A stretch of 30,361 nucleotides of DNA from a virus: IMG/VR virus record IMGVR_UViG_3300032093_010015, positions 1 through 30,361 of that record. One strand, 5' to 3'. A model generated the notes under the pieces. It ran no database searches. It was not told the origin of the DNA and saw only the letters and a program-made list of their open reading frames with translations. The position numbers and the translations under genes were made by a program. Below are positions 28,201 to 30,361 of the stretch, piece by piece; positions within the stretch are counted from its first letter, which is position 1; every line of letters starts with the position of its first letter.

Positions 28201-30361
28201 CAATGCAGTTGTTGCTATTTCAGGCATACCCGTACCAGAAATTGTCGGCTCTACCACAACATTGATGTTATCGGTGTCTAATGAAGCCCAAAATCCAGTG
28301 GTAAATGTTTGTGTCAACAATGAACTTTGTGATAAACCTGGTACTGATACGCCATATACAGGTTTGGCTTCGTTTCGCCATTGATACTGTTGCCGAAACC
28401 GAGGCGTTCCCATACCATGACCAGATTGAGATGAATCATATTCATCAAAGTTTGCATGCCACGCACCGTCATTTGTAAAATACGGAAACGTGTTGCTGTA
28501 TGTGCCACTTTGCGTAGGCATGGTGTCTGCCCATATTGCGCCAGGAATGTCACCGTCTACATACGAAAAATCGACATCATCCCAATTCCAGTCACTAAAT
28601 TGCGGAGGATTGACATACGTGTTTAATGAGTTACCGTAATAATCGTATGACCGCCAAATCATCCCTGAATCAACAAATTGTATGCCATCAATATACAAGT
28701 CTGCATCACTTGTTGTGCCTGTATATTGAAATCGCAATTGCATGCGTGATGTGTCACCCGACGGTGGCGTTACCAAAAACTTTGTGCGCAATCCCATGCG
28801 TTTTGCGTTTAATTGTGTTGCGTTGCTGGCATCTAATGTACCTAACGATGTACCTGCATTAAATGCAAGTTTTCGGAACGCACTTGCAGTAAGAGAAATA
28901 AATGCCAAGTTATAAAATGTTATAGAGTTTCCATTGATTGTTTTAATTTCTCCTACAAACTCATAATTTGTAGTGTAAATACAATCACCTTGCGCAAAGC
29001 CAGAAGCGTTTGATATAGTTGCCGATGCATTACCTCGCTGAGTGGTAATAGTCAACCCTACTGGCTGTATTGCATCTGATGTAATGTTGACCAGCATCAC
29101 TTTCCATCTTGCACCAGTGTCAGTGTATGTGGCATTTGGATTGATAAGATTAGGTGATGACAAATACCAATCAAGATACAAATGATGCTTATATGTGTTA
29201 TTTGCAAATGTGTTATTGGTAATACCGAAATATGGCGCACTACAATTAATTCCCATTGACGCTGGTAAGAAATTTGTATTTGATGAGGGATTACAACTAA
29301 ATGCACTAATTGCACCTATTGGATTGTCTGGATATGATTGCACATTAGTAGATACCATACGATAAAAATCAAATCCAATTGGCGTTGTAGTGGCTTTTTG
29401 TTGAATGCGTATTTCTGTTTGTGTTGCGACAGAGTATTGATAACTTTCATTTGTTACAGCAATAAGAGCGTTACTTGCTAACGTTGCAGTTGTATTGTTT
29501 GATGAATTTACAACAGTACCAATTTCTTCACCTTTCATAGTAAACAACTTTCTACCCACCAAAAATGGCGCAGTAGGAAATCCACTTACTGTGATTGATG
29601 TGCTATTGATATTTGTAGTAATTTTATTGTCACCATCATACAAATACGCAACATTGTTTACGGTTACAGTTGAATTGTTAACAAGAGTTGCTGATGTTGC
29701 GCTTGAGGCACTTAGAACCTTGCCTATAAATTGTTTATTGGTTGTGTATAAATTTTTTCCTACCAATGCAGTTGCAGTTGGCACGCCACTAATTGTGATT
29801 GACGTACTTCCTGATGTTGCAGTAATGCGACCAGTTCCGCTATTTGCAGCATTATCAGCAATACCTTGGTCTGCAACTCTTCCCAAAAATTGCTTTTCAC
29901 CATTTGGCTGGTTAATGTCGGTAAGAACATACAAATCTGTACCTGCTGGACATTCAGTCAAAAACGATGTGTTAACACCTTTGACAATGTATTCACCATC
30001 GACCGCAAACGGATACATGTAAATTTTACCCGTGCACAATGTTGGAGTTAATACAGTATCAACATTTACTTGATTAATTACTTTGTGAATAAACACTGTT
30101 GTGCTTGTTCCAGAGTTAGCAGATGCAGGAACAATTGATGCAAGGACGTACCGTTTAACAGACGTGGTGTCCATACTGTACCACACAGCCCACCCACGAA
30201 TAGTTGCATTTGCAGTTGCGTCTTGACCTCCGCCAATAACCACCTTTATGGATTTACTAGGATTACTTGTGATACCTGGAAGGCTAGAAAAATACGGTGT
30301 GGTATGACCTCTTTTAGCATCCATTGTCGGATAGGCGACAATGTCTTGGCTATTAGTGTTG
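19270..30361 (-). CDS. Giant Dit-like tail protein with nested insertions (partial, start beyond window)
   Basis: The frame stays open through the right edge, reading ...SQDIVAYPT before the Met at 30324. That Met has no SD, so the gene starts outside. Numbering is from it (3684 aa). Residues 160-300: two beta-repeats. About 370-560: a carbohydrate-binding-like region ending DADLYIDGIQF, itself interrupted by a repeat. About 685-820: Dit N-terminal (Sipho_tail) signature with SLINLLK...LRYTG, ...GLRFLSADPYFYTE. Propeller-like blades (the clearest ending ..LVVGGNF or similar) near 886, 1034, 1142, 1309, 1553, 3334 and 3411. Repeats fill most of 1180-3330. About 3538-3684: Dit C-terminal galectin-like signature with PIIRIRNG and FVDWILLGANN. 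It likely forms the tail-tip ring and adhesin. The Dit call is by motif; blade assignment is tentative. Confidence 0.8.
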   Translation of the reverse strand, partial: NTNSQDIVAYPTMDAKRGHTTPYFSSLPGITSNPSKSIKVVIGGGQDATANATIRGWAVWYSMDTTSVKRYVLASIVPASANSGTSTTVFIHKVINQVNVDTVLTPTLCTGKIYMYPFAVDGEYIVKGVNTSFLTECPAGTDLYVLTDINQPNGEKQFLGRVADQGIADNAANSGTGRITATSGSTSITISGVPTATALVGKNLYTTNKQFIGKVLSASSATSATLVNNSTVTVNNVAYLYDGDNKITTNINSTSITVSGFPTAPFLVGRKLFTMKGEEIGTVVNSSNNTTATLASNALIAVTNESYQYSVATQTEIRIQQKATTTPIGFDFYRMVSTNVQSYPDNPIGAISAFSCNPSSNTNFLPASMGINCSAPYFGITNNTFANNTYKHHLYLDWYLSSPNLINPNATYTDTGARWKVMLVNITSDAIQPVGLTITTQRGNASATISNASGFAQGDCIYTTNYEFVGEIKTINGNSITFYNLAFISLTASAFRKLAFNAGTSLGTLDASNATQLNAKRMGLRTKFLVTPPSGDTSRMQLRFQYTGTTSDADLYIDGIQFVDSGMIWRSYDYYGNSLNTYVNPPQFSDWNWDDVDFSYVDGDIPGAIWADTMPTQSGTYSNTFPYFTNDGAWHANFDEYDSSQSGHGMGTPRFRQQYQWRNEAKPVYGVSVPGLSQSSLLTQTFTTGFWASLDTDNINVVVEPTISGTGMPEIATTALEYGITDGGFVQRQVARMRNMQFNVTISAKSWVGLHANRRSLINLLKFDQLAQQGERMLRYTGADTPVVTRITYIGGLEFSGVQTQSFTEVLGLRFLSADPYFYTEVPFTQNVSPSSTLNESASVYYKLGNASEWTPLNFHKNEMTLTADELIVNGESTPQLQSQNAFWDLQFAPSIPKAIGWLQSPSGNVSTLVVGGNFAYPFSTIAFFYVSGFTPDTKSPASKISFNTGLGTLTSNTVSAIVTFSDFEAIQNSDVGKFLFVGGDYLGKIASVQSSTQCTLTENAVTTYASQPYQKVTLSTVDINTNPTQVYGKQLFQLTGGSAVGNASVNAIYQESANSILVVGDFYQVIDFGDRTPNTNLNTSDVFVNDGKVNTTVRFGSNNISTQYPYFRIARFVMNDNGRIVAYPVDSQFEYDSVSNTYRSLLFNQINNQGLNAITQSPSGYTFVGGDVNTSIIPLDDTLTNTFAPYPAYRGPSAFARTSSQSNVYTINPNIVTQNNINSLEYAGFVGYQLGVSRFGTLTTNVGSHLVTVGNAFNSSGVLFDGTPFTTADIGKLIFTDVGIYVGQIASIAGGATSSTVALLASPAQVQFTEVGFSVLGDIKSLTTDKKANGANVFAVIDSSGENIEYRASLYAYVPNAKNVGKMSFVDGSTSVALVGSTFATALGTNNQGKIQCSISSDVVKGDKTNFTVNMVGNYLTTSDGSYIGQVKVVNNATQLTLTRNAFVDVGQVITNDFLSKFKGLVSVATNNRGNPLSTINGSPTSGQRVNFSIPEVTAGSYFYLYYPSSQTTAECEQIASVSTTGNGSITLTTNSKSKVDINKTVNRTPVTNWIVWPTNQIYENFNVITNKIFTDGDGYLLRGGQLRTVVEDSTVLPSGVAKLRTPSSYTTSTTQYLGTNYNAYTLYTSKASDAAIVNFDSLGSNLILNSIVRRKFDASSSVKATAYDPTISSDAVTGFGNVFASYSFGTIAPIFDNDGATNSFSVSGTTISSGITVVSNRHFYARVNDRIVYFGKTTGTNTLGTNYYGDVINASRQWWSLPDTTNTLPDANSTKLVKGIGTIKSGSNLVNGTGTLFSQYDVGRSVYTFQNNKWIFICVINGFTNTTLVTTTAQQYSWMGNIDYWLSGGSPVSTDNNVTWYPYQFAFPLGGQLGYEYLSNTAFGMETSSTQPTISGANAIINVINNPVPVGLRANVYELYAYLMNTPPSINNIQPNVTGQWTWIGTISSTTANTITISAFSGATTNITVLASSLNRGTLSSTSTVNAYQLIGRRIYRSNGVFIGVVEKALSNTVVQFLNNAPSTYAGTFYYMYNFPNLDNRGTPLSIVRAVTIQTNVPSSYQKNDELYTYASASNPVLQYLGTIQQVFPVNSSNVEVSYMPYWATPNNIIDSSNVYLSGLTADSNGNVVQNTSGSATILKASKSLKASQDANYFADVIGVVRTVSPNPYNVEQTARISWDQAADDFDSTIPSIHQVEPIYDATVTATANTNTLTFNQVVRSLSNTSAVTAGFSYTLSGSPNTIQNKSLFRPDGRYMGSSTTAGTTGTLLFGTSNNANTASSFAYMDYSSLGTITFNSTSSDIGTYTQNGGIALSVLDGKALFRASDGAFIGIVNYTYSTNGIRLTANALATVSNGTFAYANASKLNTITTSTSSTSVTVVGGGYSYGSATSVTQFSLLNRSLFRYFAATNINNPFDLFFGNVTSVTQNATTNTATLTANSRGNVTNEPFIHMPFSGTGNTIVNNATLTTTGNIISTVAGNTAFTVAGTPTATSLVGSALYTNVGGLFIGIVRSASSATAGTFEEGAATTTTNALYRHASTPSFTLAGTNTPANVAIFRNTGEFMGIRRGNVQANFSRHPRFINTTASTYIYANTTQTGANTTAGNTITVALGSRSVTVAGTPTATDLVGSALYTIAGAYIGVVQSASSATSATLESGAVTAMSASTYSYTFSTVAITNTSTSSNIVTTIGTGISLNTFIGQAIFTLGTPTSGTDWNYVYIGTVVDVGTNQLILASNATININDPLGEVIIYAPSTIAMQLRTSNRQSTDLFNRISVTNGSNLVSVNGQPDAYTLVGKTLFQSDGVTSIGVVNSANSPIQAVLASNSTVTYSGTYQYISSDSISPLVTMTNAPVSQFANTTALWRTNGAYMGILGSAINNTQLNFSNMPYANTNNVDSYFIWADASNVSNVDMVHMLSYGSGINNELYINEGEVAGSYAGDNLINVGNSVYNVNSSLIGKIATVNTTTKTFTLVQPAQRTSLSSYFYAPNPNLYVFNGANTPANNEGRNISLVNNTNLQITINSSSGAVGVATSPNLIGSLLGVSNAQGRSYPTIYAYTENVLRYHIIPGDVMRSRDASDNNAFNIENNDIIGQIVEMNFTISRMYTVLPIDRTLTTQKVRVHRKHVFSEFIGRMEGRIVQKVTIGGIGGTQAFISGSGTRFDYLVYDYLNRNNMNGTGFYVQNDTDGSWSKIGTINNIVDSTTMVVTLSATTISDFSNESFVGGYCIRSMPGIGQITITETGIVRPFGTATKFAEQLYSGCVITVFSIDINGNTIVDGQYRVIDTFSNAIMQLASIDGSPYTNGLKNGRYFNIEYVYDEYPLLDTGLPSFVNTDWQPMGLTDGPIYDITTTQNGTLIISGNFTHWVDASYVGTTTSYDSVKRNVGRVARVTPLIANGKVFDSYASPIVGTSYANNGFNNTVNLVRDITDINPINGYVGSGDKLLIGGVFTGTLNNESVTHSLAYAEGSTISGNLQTIVNADVIFPVNRNSSNIIRSQTTAIASTNRMRKYAVNPITNVLDGISGSNIAIVHHGFLNNAVNVNTISSKMQYFSLRIRGNASVYPIIRIRNGASNKTIYELYQTETGARVRFDNSGLLVLAYEEIIINLLPGQRSITSNIRGNMISFISPTSNFVDWILLGANNSAGKYTQSYDDYRINIIGIHAQAGMNITINYNPRFWSFDANNMFFGTTKAGL
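21840..23760 (-). repeat. Best-conserved part of the beta-repeat array in the giant tail gene
   Basis: Consecutive 60-90-residue units share TVAGTPTA..LVG.ALYT...G..IGVV.SASSATSATLESGA or close variants. The clearest copies are encoded at about 22360-22590 and 22740-22990, with more diverged ones from 21840-22330 and 23000-23710. Units extend in weaker form from about 20600 to 26600. Confidence 0.85.
29430..29845 (-). repeat. Two beta-repeats near the N-terminus of the giant tail gene
   Basis: Tandem units (29630-29845 and about 29430-29629) encode GSTSITISGVPTATALVG..LYT and NSTSITVSGFPTAPFLVG..LFT. Both are followed by IG.V and a Ser/Thr-rich ATL strand. The first resembles the distant copies near 22400-22900 more than its own neighbour. 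Confidence 0.8.

Noticed and set aside
29495-30022. Plus-strand 175-codon frame opposite the giant tail gene
   Set aside because: It mirrors the beta-repeat codons of the giant gene; comparable frames appear opposite other repeats at 22376 and 22766.

Overview
This window looks like part of an AT-rich genome of a tailed bacteriophage (siphovirus-like). It has bacterial signals throughout: Shine-Dalgarno sites, sigma70-type promoters and intrinsic terminators. It carries recognisable tail genes (a distal-tail/Dit-like giant, a ReqiPepy6 Gp37-like tail protein, a PF16778-type tail assembly chaperone), a terminase-small-subunit-like HTH protein and a VRR-NUC nuclease. The Dit/Gp37 tail type and one small conserved protein (158 aa) recall phages of Gram-positive hosts, especially actinophages. 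The host cannot be fixed from sequence alone. No tRNA, CRISPR array, IS element, capsid gene or large terminase was seen.

Layout. (1) 1-12640, minus strand: four consecutive giant, mostly low-complexity and basic proteins (at least 657, then 1201, 1179 and 1140 aa). They resemble no family I know. They are preceded at 12764-12985 by a 73-aa protein with a strong RBS and its own promoter. The first protein runs off the left edge. (2) 13074-15093, plus strand: terminase-small-like protein, a minor virion protein with a YPP...Y.RT...GW motif, a 35-aa membrane peptide and a VRR-NUC nuclease, ending at a strong convergent terminator. (3) 15156-17041, minus strand: three single-gene units (158, 218 and 174 aa; the last two are paralogues). 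Each has a near-identical TTGACA...TATATT promoter, and the 218- and 174-aa genes end in long hairpin terminators. (4) 17106-30361, minus strand: a translationally coupled tail operon running giant Dit-like protein (at least 3696 aa, open at the right edge), then Gp37-like protein, jelly-roll-like protein and tail assembly chaperone.

How the parts may work together. The tail operon would build the distal tail tip. The giant protein appears to be a Dit whose N-terminal ring region and C-terminal galectin-like region are separated by about 2,700 residues. That insert holds beta-propeller-like blades and many copies of a 60-70-residue beta-rich repeat, suggesting an adhesive device for host binding. 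The small promoter-linked genes look like an early or accessory set under common control. The role of the four giant disordered proteins is unknown and is the most open question here.

Three gene boundaries were decided from sequence signals. The 1179-aa gene starts at 9145 (after a terminator hairpin), the terminase-like gene starts at 13074, and the giant tail gene has no start inside the window.
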